Shown here: piece by piece, positions 23,627-35,878 of the stretch
How positions within the stretch are numbered: position 1 is the first letter of the stretch
Layout: each line of letters begins with the position of its first letter
Assembly: GCA_019454045.1 (NCBI GenBank)
Contig: SKCR01023804.1
Location: forward strand, 434,001-498,000
Direction: 5' to 3'
Origin: Zanthoxylum bungeanum
Lineage: Eukaryota > Streptophyta > Magnoliopsida > Sapindales > Rutaceae
DNA length: 64,000 nucleotides
Translations under genes and position numbers: made by a program
Notes under the pieces: model-generated
The model's input: only the letters and a program-made list of their open reading frames with translations
What the model was told of the DNA's origin: nothing
Databases searched by the model: none

Positions 23627-24175
23627 ATGGAAGAAGCTCTCGCAAATCTTCACAAGCAATTTCCTTCTCTCCCTCAAAAATCTCTGATGAAAGTCTACAA
23701 AGCTCGCTTGGAACGGATGAGACTACTGATGATCAAAGGTATTCCTAATGACATTCGTTGGGTAATTGAAGCATGAGTCCGATTGGCAGGTGAGTCTTCT
23801 GACTCTTTTATTTCACATATGTCTGGTTTTAGAAGAAGCACCTATGCAAAGAAACGTAGAGCTAAACAAATGGGTGTTTGTTACAAATGTGCACGCTGGA
23901 ATTGCAATACTCGTTGTCGTTCTTTAGGAATGGTGTCTGATAATCGCGAAGACAAAATTAAATTCATTAGGGATGGCTTGAGTAAGGAATCTTTAGATGA
24001 TATATCTTTAACTCTTGAGACGCATCCCAATGGATATGTTCACATAGTCATTCGCAAATTACATACACAATTCCAAAAAGAAAGACAACAATTAAGTCTT
24101 GGGAATCTGACTCAAAAAGACCTTGTTTGCCAGTTTATAAGAAAATTGGATGGGAAGCTTGTCCTTAACGCATAG
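23627..24175 (+). pseudogene. Athila-1 accessory ORF-A: basic Cys-rich protein, one stop
   Basis: The frame has 182 codons from ATG 23627, with a TGA at codon 50 (23774-23776) and otherwise open. The N-terminal half is amphipathic (MEEALANLHKQF, then IPNDIRWVIEA). Residues 75-80 are KKRRAK and are followed by a cysteine cluster C85-x2-C88-x4-C93-x3-C97, then charged helical sequence ending at a TAG. No membrane segment is visible, so it is not an envelope-like protein. A basic block followed by a Cys cluster recalls the small nucleic-acid-binding proteins of betaflexiviruses; that is a weak pattern match only. The homologue in Athila-2 is broken at different positions. Confidence 0.6.
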
Positions 24176-24435
24176 ACTTCAATCAAGCCGTTACTTTTCT
24201 TGTAAATATTATATCTCTTTGTCTTTTCTTAATAATTGTGATTTGTTTTGTTGTTTTCTTTTATTTTCTCCAACAGGATCCAGAGCTTTTTGACTATCAC
24301 GATATTATTTCGCTACTAATCGTCCTCTAAAAGATACTTGTGCTATTTTTACTCACCCTTTTCAGGTACTATAAATTCAGCCCGTCATTGCACTTTTGAA
24401 GGCATCCAGAGTTGAGAAAGAAATACATATAAAAA
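24176..24435 (+). promoter_or_regulatory. Spacer before LOG with two acceptor-like sites
   Basis: TTTTATTTTCTCCAACAG ends at 24276 and CTCACCCTTTTCAG ends at 24365. Both are pyrimidine-rich tracts closed by AG and both are retained in Athila-2 (AG at 53175-53174 and 53078-53077 on the - strand). The LOG ATG follows 70 bases after the second. They could place LOG near the 5' end of a spliced subgenomic RNA. Confidence 0.4.
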
Positions 24436-25089
24436 ATGGAAGCCACTTCAAGAAGACGAGTTGAAAACATCTGTGTGTTTTGCGGTAGTAGTGTTGGTGT
24501 TAAGCCACAATACGTAGAAGCAGCACAAGAATTGGGTCGAGTCTTAGCTGCAAGAAATATGCACTTAATATATGGCGGAGGCAATCTTGGACTTATGGGA
24601 ATCGTTTCAAAAGTTGTACATGAAGGAGGCAGTCACGTTTTGGGAATCATCCCAAAACCTTTGGCAGAAGCAAATCTTATTGAACCATCAAACGGAGAGG
24701 AACTGATCGTGCCAGGTATGTCTGAACGTTTGGTAGAAATGATTAACCGTGCTGATGCTTTTATTGCTTTGCCAGGTGGCTTGGGTAGATTGGAGGAAAT
24801 TTTTATTGTGCTATCTTGGGCGAACTTGAACATACACCAGAAACCAATTGGGCTGTACAACGTTGATGGATTTTATGATTTTCTTTGTGTGTTTCTTGAT
24901 GATGCCCGGAGAAATGTGTTCGTGTCAAAACCTTTGAAAGAACTCATCTTTACTGCCAGAACTGCTCCGGATCTAATAGACCAACTCATAGCCTATGAAC
25001 CACGAGTTGACCCTATCCTTTCAAAGATAAATTGGTCTGATGACGATCGTGGTAAGAGGCGTAGGATTAATCTGGATCTTAACCTTTAA
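24436..25089 (+). CDS. Captured LONELY GUY (LOG) cytokinin riboside 5'-monophosphate phosphoribohydrolase, copy 1
   Basis: This is an intact, intronless frame of 217 codons. LOG enzymes release active cytokinin bases from cytokinin nucleoside monophosphates in the cytosol or nucleus. The Rossmann-like fold is recognisable: ICVFCGSSVGVKPQY (12-26), YGGGNLGLMG (46-55), VLGIIPKPL (68-76), MSERLVEM with R98, and ALPGGLGRLEEIF (111-123) with E121. R98 and E121 are the residues implicated in LOG catalysis. The family motif is PGGxGTxxE; here Thr is replaced by Arg (R118). Plant LOG genes normally have several introns, so this copy came through RNA. The C-terminus is unusual: GKRRRINLDLNL, a basic run followed by LxLxL. 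Position between integrase and 3' LTR, and presence in both Athila copies, make it element cargo. Confidence 0.9.
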   Translation: MEATSRRRVENICVFCGSSVGVKPQYVEAAQELGRVLAARNMHLIYGGGNLGLMGIVSKVVHEGGSHVLGIIPKPLAEANLIEPSNGEELIVPGMSERLVEMINRADAFIALPGGLGRLEEIFIVLSWANLNIHQKPIGLYNVDGFYDFLCVFLDDARRNVFVSKPLKELIFTARTAPDLIDQLIAYEPRVDPILSKINWSDDDRGKRRRINLDLNL

Positions 25090-26432
25090 TTTCCTGTAGA
25101 ATTTCAGCTAACCAAGTATTATTTTCTAAACTCTTCTTCTATTTTTTAAGACATTGGGGACAATGTCTCATTTAGGTTTGGGGGAGGGAATTAGTTGATC
25201 AGTACCTTGTTTTTAGTTTGTGTGTTGTTTTTATTTTTAGTCCAAAATTTTTCGAAAAATACAAAAAAATTGAAAAATTTTCAAAAATTACAAAAATATT
25301 TTGCGTTTTTGTGTTTTTATTTTGACTAAAAGGGTGAAATTGGTAAGAGATAGCTGAGTAAGGAGTTTCCACTCCTGAGACGTATCTCAAGCCTATTTTC
25401 GAAATAAGTTAATTTTTGTTTATTTCCTTTTGAATTATTTAATTTATGAATTCTCCATAAAACGGACTAAAATGGATCTTCATATGCTCAGTTGACAGGT
25501 ATTATCAACATATATAGTAACATACGGACATGAGCTAAAATTGAAAAGTTTGTAATATTCAGTGCTCTAGTTTAATTAGAGGAAGCATCTCAAAAAGCAA
25601 TGAAGTAAAAAAAATAAAAATAAAAATAAAAATAAAAATAAAAAACGTATGAGATCCGAGTTATTAAGTCTGTAAGGGTGTTTTAACACCTAGTGCCCTA
25701 AAACCAACTGGTTTGGGAGTCACTGGCCCAAAGCTCGTTACATGGATCAAAGATGCTGCAAAAATATATATATCTCAAGTCTGAGTAATTAAGTTCCTAG
25801 GGGTGTCTTAACACCTGGTGTCCTAAAGCCAACTGGTTTGGGAGCCACCGACCCAACACTCGCTACATAGATGGAAGATATTGTATATAAATAAAAAATA
25901 GAGAAAAATCAAAGAAAAAATCAGAAAAATCAGAAAAATTATTCCATTGCTACAAAAAGGTGTGAAATCTGATAGAACTTTAGGACAAAAATATTACTCT
26001 CTTATCAACTGCATTTATTACTGTTGTGGGTAAAAATGAGTTGATTAATATTTTATCGACTGTGTATATGGAGAATGGTACAAATAATCGGAGAATTTAC
26101 TTATTCGGTAATTTAGAATGAAACAAAACAACTATTGATTTGGAGTAGAAGTTTCACCTGATTAGTCACTAACTTCTTTATTCTATTTCTCTTGTCTTTT
26201 TGCTTTTGTGTGCATTAGTTTCACTAACTTTTTACTTTTGTAAAACGTTTGTGGGTATCGTTGATGTAAGCCCTCACGAGACTATAACTCGTCCACTAGG
26301 GACACCTAGGGGTTTAAAGGCTTGTTGCATATGCTAAATGCAACTGTGATCCCTACGAAAGTGGCTTAGTTTAATTTTAATTGTTTCTTGTATTTTATTT
26401 TATTGTTTTGCTCGAGGACTAGCAAAATGTTA
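25090..26432 (+). other. Athila-1 3' untranslated region
   Basis: There is no gene. It holds a second polypurine-like tract at 25175-25190 (GGTTTGGGGGAGGGAA) preceded by ACATTGGGGACAATGTC, which is usual downstream of Athila coding regions. It also holds an (AAAAAT)n run near 25605-25645 and a two-copy repeat at 25650-25880. Confidence 0.6.
25650..25880 (+). repeat. Two tandem ~125-bp units with internal palindrome
   Basis: Each unit has a GAGT(T/A)ATTAAGT start, the near-perfect palindrome GGTGTTTTAACACC (25677-25690) or GGTGTCTTAACACC (25802-25815), then AACTGGTTTGGGAG and a GCT(A/C)CAT(G/A)GAT end. Athila-2 keeps both units (51610-51840). Confidence 0.8.
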
Positions 26433-26444
26433 GGTTTGGGGGTG
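26433..26444 (+). promoter_or_regulatory. Athila-1 polypurine tract
   Basis: GGTTTGGGGGTG abuts the TGATGAG start of the 3' LTR; Athila-2 has the same tract at 51060-51048. Confidence 0.85.
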
Positions 26445-28247
26445 TGATGAGCGGAAAATATATCAATATTTACCGCCCCTTTAACTTAATATTTTATTTA
26501 GTTTCTCGGGTTTGATGAATATTTTGATGTGTTTTAGTTTATTTTGCAGATAAAATAATATCGGATCTCAATGGAATCATTTAGGACGAAATATGGGTCA
26601 AATAAGGGAAATTATTGGACTTGATATTTTAATTTGGGAGATTGGAAACTTGAAAGGGCGTTTTTGACGAAGTGCAGTTTTGGAAATTCCAATTTTGCGC
26701 ATCTCTAGTACTTTGGGCATAACTTTTTACTCCGATATCAGATTGAGCTGATTCAAGTTCCAGATTAAAGAAGACTCAAAGCTCTACAGCTTTTAAAGAC
26801 AAAATAATTTCGAATTCTGACAATTTCATGCCCGAAATTAATGAACCATCCAGAAGTGTGTTGTGTGTAATTATTAAAGTCACTTTCAATCATTTTCAAC
26901 GCAAAAAATAAATTAATAAATAAATAATAAAAATTATCAAATCATCACCAAACATTATAAGAGATTAGTGGAGCAATTAATAATGAATTTGGTGGAGCAA
27001 TTAGTGGAGCAATTAATAATTGATTTGGTGGATGATTTGATGGAGGCAAAATTTTGCCTATAAATACCAAGCCATTTCATTTGTAAAATTCCTACTTTCT
27101 TCTAAGGAATTCCTTAAGAATACTAAGAAGATTGTATCTTGTTTGTTTATTTACAGCTTTTAGTAATTAATTTCCGCTTTCGCACTTTCTTTTCTTTAAT
27201 TTTCAGTTTTTACTTTCCGCAATTTACTTTTACGCACAGTACTTTTCTTTTCTTTAATTTTCAGTTTTTACTTTTCAGTAATTTACTTTCAGCAATTTAC
27301 TTTTCAGCAATTACTTTTCAGCAATTTACTTTTCAGCAATTTACTTTCAGCAATTTACTTTCAGTAATTTACTTTCAGCATTTAATTTTCAGTATCTAAT
27401 TTCAGCATTTACTTTCAGCATTTACTTTTCAGTATTTAATTTTCAGTACTTAATTTTCAGTATTTTACTTTATGTCTTTTATTTTATTTAAGTTTTTTTT
27501 ATTACCTGTAAATATGTGTCGTAACTAAGCCAGTTATCTGGGGTTGTGATGAAATCCAATATCACCAGTTTATAAGAGGTTATTTTATAGTTTGGGTAAT
27601 TTAAAGGTTTACTTATTAAGTCTTAAGCTTAATGCGTCTTGTTAATTGGCCACTAATAAGATTGATGTGGTAAATCTAAAATAAACTTGACAAAGGAATT
27701 TTAGGTTTCAACCTTAGACTTAATAGCTCACGATCTTCCTTGAGGATAGATAACCATTTAATAGATTTCCTTACAGGATAGACATATACCTGTCGGGCGG
27801 GGGCAGCCATAATTGGAACTTAAACTTAATGAATCCATATAATTTGGTTGACATAGACATATGGTTCAATTGGGTTAAACTGGGTCTTTGCATCTGACCA
27901 TCGACAGAGGCTTTTGCATAATTTAGTGTTCCAAGTTAGTAAACCGATTTATTACACAAACATAAAATAATCACTTCATCTTTAAAATGATATTGGAAGA
28001 AATCACAACCCTAAATAGTTTTTAATATTGAATTTTCTTAAAATCTACTTTCGAATAATTTTATTTACTTGTTTTTAAATTTATAATCGTCACCATTCCA
28101 AATCAATCAAACAACCTGTTAGATACTAGTAATCATTTGACCTCATAAAATTAATAGATTAGATATTAAGTCCTCGTGGGATCGATATTTTTATACTACT
28201 TGAACGATACGTGCGCTTGCGTTATACGCGTGTGTAAGCACCGGTCA
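26445..28247 (+). repeat. Athila-1 3' LTR
   Basis: It matches 8917-10689 along its length, with the same CAGCAATTTA-type simple tandem run (27230-27475). It ends ACCGGTCA. Confidence 0.92.
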
Positions 28248-29726
28248 GTGGCAAAACGAATCAACGAATCCAATTCGTGACGAATTCTAAACGAATCAAA
28301 TCGTAATGCACTAAATTCGAATCGAATCGAATTTATTATTCGTTTATTATTCGCATCCGATTCGTTTACTATTCGCATCTGATTCGTTTACGCATCTGAT
28401 TCATTTACTATTCATATTCGATTCGTTTACTATTCACATCCGATTCGTTTACTATTCGTATTCGATTCGTTTAATCAAAATAAATTACAAAATCTAAGCA
28501 TCCATTACATAACATATTCAATAACATATTACAAATCAGTTACATAATGATAACAGCTCAAGGAGGGAATCCACCAATTCACTCTCTTTACGTTTTCCTT
28601 GCACGGTTTCAATCTTCTTTTGTTCTTTTGCAGAAGGTCTTTCTCGAAGCTGCATATGGACCTTGCGGAAAAGCTCAACAATCTCCTTCTCCATTGGTCC
28701 TAGGGCTGATGTTGCTTGGAATTTTGGGGAACTGGAGAGAATTAGTAGACGCCCATTTTTGGAAGTTAGCATTTCAAATTCATCATCCAAACTATCCATC
28801 TCTTCATTTTGCATGTTCCTGCCTCGGTAACCATTTCTGTTTTATCTCGAGAAATCAGGACTTCTCCTATTACCACCAGAGCTAGCTCTGCACACAAATG
28901 ATGCTCCATTGGAACCACATTTCACTGCTCCAACCTTGACCTGGGATTGGATTCTGAAGTCACCACAAGAAGAGCAGGAAGACACAGCCACCGCTCTTCC
29001 AGCAACACCCAAACATGGGAGACATCTTCCATCAGATGGCCCATAACCTACAAGAAGAAAAAATATGTACAAGACAGTCGATTAAATAAGACTAATTTGA
29101 TAGATCAATTATTTATTTAAGAACTGAATCCTATTCATTTTTGGCAAGAGTGAAAGACAAACTATATGAAACACATTTTATGGATCTTACTTGATAAGCT
29201 CACGGTAAAGTTTCCCATACAAAATTAGTTACGAACTTGGAATCAGTGAAGCATGGAATGAATCTTACCGGTATAATGATGAGTTGATAACCCTCGTGAA
29301 GGCTGAAGAAGAAGAACTGAAGCGTGAAGGCTGAAGAAGAAGAAGAATTGAGAGAGGCGGCTGGGAAGTGGGAAATATTTTATGAAGTCTAGGTTTAGAT
29401 TTTTAGGTTAAACGTTGATAATTACTAAAATATCCTTCGTGCAGTTAAACACATATTTAAAAATTTTAAGGGTAAATTTGTAATAAAATTAAACAAGTCT
29501 TAAACGAATTCGATTTGGATTCGATTCGTTTATGATTCGTTTAATAAACGAATCATAAACAAATAAACGAATTGATGAACTCAAATTCGGATTCGATTCG
29601 TTTAATAAACGAATCGAATCGAATTGACCCATTTATTAAAGGAATCCATTTTTCCAAACCCGTATTCGCTTTAAAGCGAATCGAATCGAACGAATAAACG
29701 AATCCTGACCAAAATTACCACCCCTA
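28248..29726. mobile_element. Main part of the hAT-like element carrying a gene fragment
   Basis: The left (28248-28490) and right (29480-29726) arms are rich in subterminal AACGAATC / CGATTCGTTT motifs in both orientations. The right tip is TTACCACCCCTA. Between the arms lies a RHON1-like gene fragment with its intron. No transposase is seen, so this is a non-autonomous, gene-capturing hAT-type element. Its left tip is at 8907-8914, beyond the Athila-1 insertion. Confidence 0.6.
28536..29400 (-). pseudogene. RHON1 / BP-73-like plastid protein gene fragment
   Basis: On the - strand a first exon (about 29400-29269, apparently untranslated or lacking its ATG) ends in CCG and a GTAAG donor. An intron (29268-29048) ends TTCTTCTTGTAG. 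The second exon (29047-28536) reads GYGPSDGRCLPCLGVAGRAV, then a GNRRSPDFSR segment, LLTSKN-like and KFQATSALGP, then EKEIVELFRKVHMQLRERP and KRKESELVDSLLELL. This resembles the N-terminal half of RHON1/SAP-like BP-73 proteins (chloroplast RNA-binding, Rho-N domain). A CAA-type codon after PDFSR is now TAA, and the Rho-N C-terminus is absent. Retention of the intron means capture at the DNA level. Confidence 0.6.
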
Positions 29727-29734
29727 TTGTTAGT

Positions 29735-30144
29735 CCTTAAACAAAGCGGAGGACCATATTGGGAGGACGACTAAAAAACAACAAGCTTAAGTGGCTCAAA
29801 CAGTAACATTCCCCCACCAAACTCCACCATCGAAAACCTGATAGCACCTTCCAATCGTCAAGGCCTTGATGGAGCAGACCTTGTTGCTCTTTCATGTATA
29901 CTTAATTGCACTACAATTAAAGAACTAAACTGATAGCATCCTTCAATCTTCAAGAGTTTCTCAATTCTGATGAAGTGCTCTTGATAGGAAATGTGGGAAC
30001 ATTATGCAATTTGTTAAGTCATATGTTGAGGATGAAGAGCTCTTCTTTAAGCAATTCGCTCAATCAATGGCTAAGATGGGGAACATTAATCCTCTCGTTG
30101 GCATTAATGGTGAAGTTAAGAAGAATTGCCGCCGCGTTAATTAA
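29735..30144 (+). pseudogene. Class III peroxidase, C-terminal remnant
   Basis: Starting just after the hAT right flank, one frame reads GGPYWEDD, stop, SLSGSNSNIPPPNSTIENL, then QGLDGADLVALS, matching the peroxidase segment before the proximal-His helix. The His block is deleted. A second piece reads LNSDEVLLIGNVG, then after a frameshift YVEDEELFFKQFAQSMAKMG, NINPL and NCRRVN, ending TAA at 30142-30144, a canonical class III peroxidase end. It is a dead gene; the hAT-like element borders its upstream side. Confidence 0.75.
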
Positions 30145-30209
30145 GAAACTAATTATGTATCTCAAGGCATGTAAATTGTTTATTTGCAAGTGACCTTAAG
30201 ACTAACCAA

Positions 30210-30944
30210 TAGGGGCGGGAAAAAAACCGACCGAACCGAACCGAACCGCAAACCGAACCAAACTGGACCGAATTTACGGTTTTTTTTCTAACGGTTCGGT
30301 TTGCGGTTCGGATTGGCCCACCCCAAACGGTTTACGGTTCAGTTAAGATGCTAAACCGAACCGCACCTGTTAAACCGAACCGAACCGTTATAATAAAAAA
30401 ATTATATATTTTTATAAAAAGATTTGCATTTTTCTTTTAATTTTACTTTATGTTTTCTTTTTATTAGTATGTTAATACTTTTATTCTTAATTTTTTTGTT
30501 AATACTTTTACTCTTAAATTTATTTGTTAATAATTTTATTCTTAAATTTTTTATTTTATGGTTTATTCTTGAAAGTAAGCTGTTGGATTTGTCTCTTAAT
30601 TAGAATGATGGTAGCATCATTATTCGAGGTAATTTTTAAAAATACAAGAATTAATTGTGCCTCATTTTTCAATCCTCTATTGAGTGCATGTGTTATCTGG
30701 AGTCACAGCTTACACCGTAGCACTTCATACTATTTGTTCGCTAGACTAGTTTTTTTTTTTTCTTCACTTAAGTGGATGAATTTTTTTTAAGTAGAATAAT
30801 CCGTAAATCGAACCGAACCAATCCGTAAACCACTGGTTTAAAAAAATTTCAATCCGAACCAAACCGTTATTTAATGGTTTGGTTTTAGAGGTAAAAAAAC
30901 CGGACCGTAAAATATGATTTGGTTCGGTTTTTAGTCTACCCCTA
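30210..30944. mobile_element. hAT-type MITE, 735 bp
   Basis: The termini are TAGGGGCGGG and CTACCCCTA. The subterminal arms are packed with AACCGAACC motifs in opposite orientations (30228-30390 and 30800-30930). The flanking CTAACCAA at 30202-30209 and 30945-30952 is a perfect 8-bp target duplication, the hAT signature. The centre is AT-rich and non-coding. Confidence 0.9.
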
Positions 30945-30952
30945 CTAACCAA

Positions 30953-32623
30953 CTGGAAAATTCACTTTGACCTTTCTAACTGAAAAGCCATTTTCTTTGA
31001 AGCAACAAACCTTAATTTTTTTACAGTTGTGCCGCCACCACAATTCTTGCAGCCCCTTATTCCCAAAGCCTTCCGTTCCCCCTTCCCTTTCCGCCACCCC
31101 ACCACACACTCACATTTTTTTTCCCTTTTTTCATCCTTCTGCCATTCCTCTCCATAATTTCTTCTTGTTTTTCTTTTTTTCTTTTATTCCTCTCTTCCAT
31201 GGAGGAAGTCAGGTGATCCACTCTTCCTTGGAACCACTCGGCAACCCTCCCTCCTCGTGCTCTCTGTTTGTGTGGTTTTTGTTTGTTTTTGGTGTGATTT
31301 TTTTTGATATTCTGATGGATCCACTCTTTATAATGATAGATGTCTAATTTTTGTGTTGGTTTTTATTTTTCTGTTTTATGCAGGATTAATATTTTTTCCT
31401 CAACATATAAAAGATTTGGTGCAGATTATTGTGTAGATCTGAAGTGAAGAATGAAGTTTTTCCGGAGCTTCTCGAAATTTTTACATAAATTTATTATTTA
31501 TTATGTATTAGATTGATCGTCTGTTGTTGTAAAAGTTTATGTACAAAGTATGTATTATGTTGTTTCATTTCTAATTTGGAATATATAGTCACCAATTTTG
31601 CAATGTGGCTGAGGTAGGGAGAATAGGTCGAACATGTAATTCCTCCCGTTCCTATGTAATATTAAGTGTAAATATGTATTTTTATTAGTTACGGGAAACA
31701 CATAATGCATATATTATTTATATTATTAGTTTTATCATAACTAAACTTGAATATTATGATATTTTAAATTTATATTCGAGTTTTTATAACCATGTAATTA
31801 CATTATCTGATGTTTTTATGAATGAATCTCATTTTATCTTTAAAAAAAATAGTTTGTTTGCTTGTAACACAATATATATTTATCATTTTCAAACTCCATA
31901 ATGGTGGAACCTTCTTGCACAATAGATTGTCATTGTTTAATTCATTTTATAATATTATTATTTTTTTTAAAAGGTTGTCTATTAAATTTATTTTTTAATT
32001 TTTAATAAAAAATTTTATTAACAACCAAACAATTAAAAATATTTTTTAATCAAAAACTCTACTTATAAAACTATACTTGAAAAAACTATGTTTGAAAAAT
32101 TATACTAAACAAAACCTATTCATAAAGTAATTCTTAAATACCATTGTTGTATTATTAACATAGTATCACTAACCAATAATATTATCATATATAGAAATTG
32201 TGTTAAATAAAGCTACAATTTATTTACTTTTTTTTTTTTACTATTTAGCACATGTGATAATATATTATTGAGTCGTTATTAATTGATCCACCTATAGATT
32301 ATCAATAGGATAATGATTTTTTTATTCTTAGAAGTTTTGCGCTTTTTATAATTAATTTTTAAAATATTTTTTTAACAATTTACTCTATAATTGAGTAAAT
32401 TATGCCCTATTAATTTTAATCAATTGATCCAAAAAATAATAAGTGTGGCCATTTTTAAAATATGGATAATAATTTTTTTTAATCTTATAAATTTTATGTT
32501 TTTTACAATTAAATTCTAAAAGAATTTTTTTTTATATATATAAATTAGTCTTACATGTGAGTAAATATCACCTATTATAATACTCACTCACTTATAAGAG
32601 TAAATTAAATAAATAATAAATAA

Positions 32624-32666
<43 letters not shown>

Positions 32667-32855
32667 TTTGATGGTAAAAAACGCAAAATTTTAGAGTTAT
32701 AATAATAGAACAGATACGACATCGTATAAGATATTAACCGACGAGATCCCTCCTCCAAGAAAGCATAGCATATGCATATACACAACTCCGAGAAAACATC
32801 GCAGGCTTGAAACTTTACGGAACTGAATTGATCTGCTTTAGCTCCGCCTGCAACA
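30953..32855. other. Intergenic DNA upstream of RPT4
   Basis: I see no supported gene. A C/T-rich stretch (31030-31200) gives one 126-codon frame of low complexity that I do not accept. From 31650 the sequence is very AT-rich. A run of 37 A residues lies at 32626-32662, preceded by (AAAT)n. The last 190 bases should contain the RPT4 core promoter and 5' leader; no clear TATA box was fixed. Confidence 0.6.

Positions 32856-35878
<3,023 letters not shown>

Larger units (their letters stand above)
8917..28247 (+). mobile_element. Athila-1: Athila-lineage gypsy retrotransposon with accessory genes
   Basis: The element runs from TGATGAGCGG to CCGGTCA and is 19.3 kb long because a 10-kb copia element sits inside its gag. 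Order: LTR (8917-10689), tRNA-Asp PBS, gag (broken), gag/protease frame, integrase C-terminus, Cys-rich ORF, LOG gene, repeat-bearing 3' region, polypurine tract, LTR (26445-28247). Reverse transcriptase, RNase H and the integrase core are missing. The flanking five bases GTGTG and GTGGC are not a clean target duplication. Confidence 0.9.

Noticed and set aside
23627..24175. ORF-A as an envelope-like glycoprotein
   Set aside because: No signal peptide, transmembrane segment or coiled coil is visible; it is small, basic and Cys-rich.
30967..31347. A 126-codon open frame rich in Phe, Pro and Ser
   Set aside because: Low-complexity translation of a C/T-rich stretch with no motif and no homologous second copy in the window.
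32626..32662. A37 run as the tail of a SINE or processed pseudogene
   Set aside because: No homologous body, promoter boxes or target duplication could be recognised beside it.
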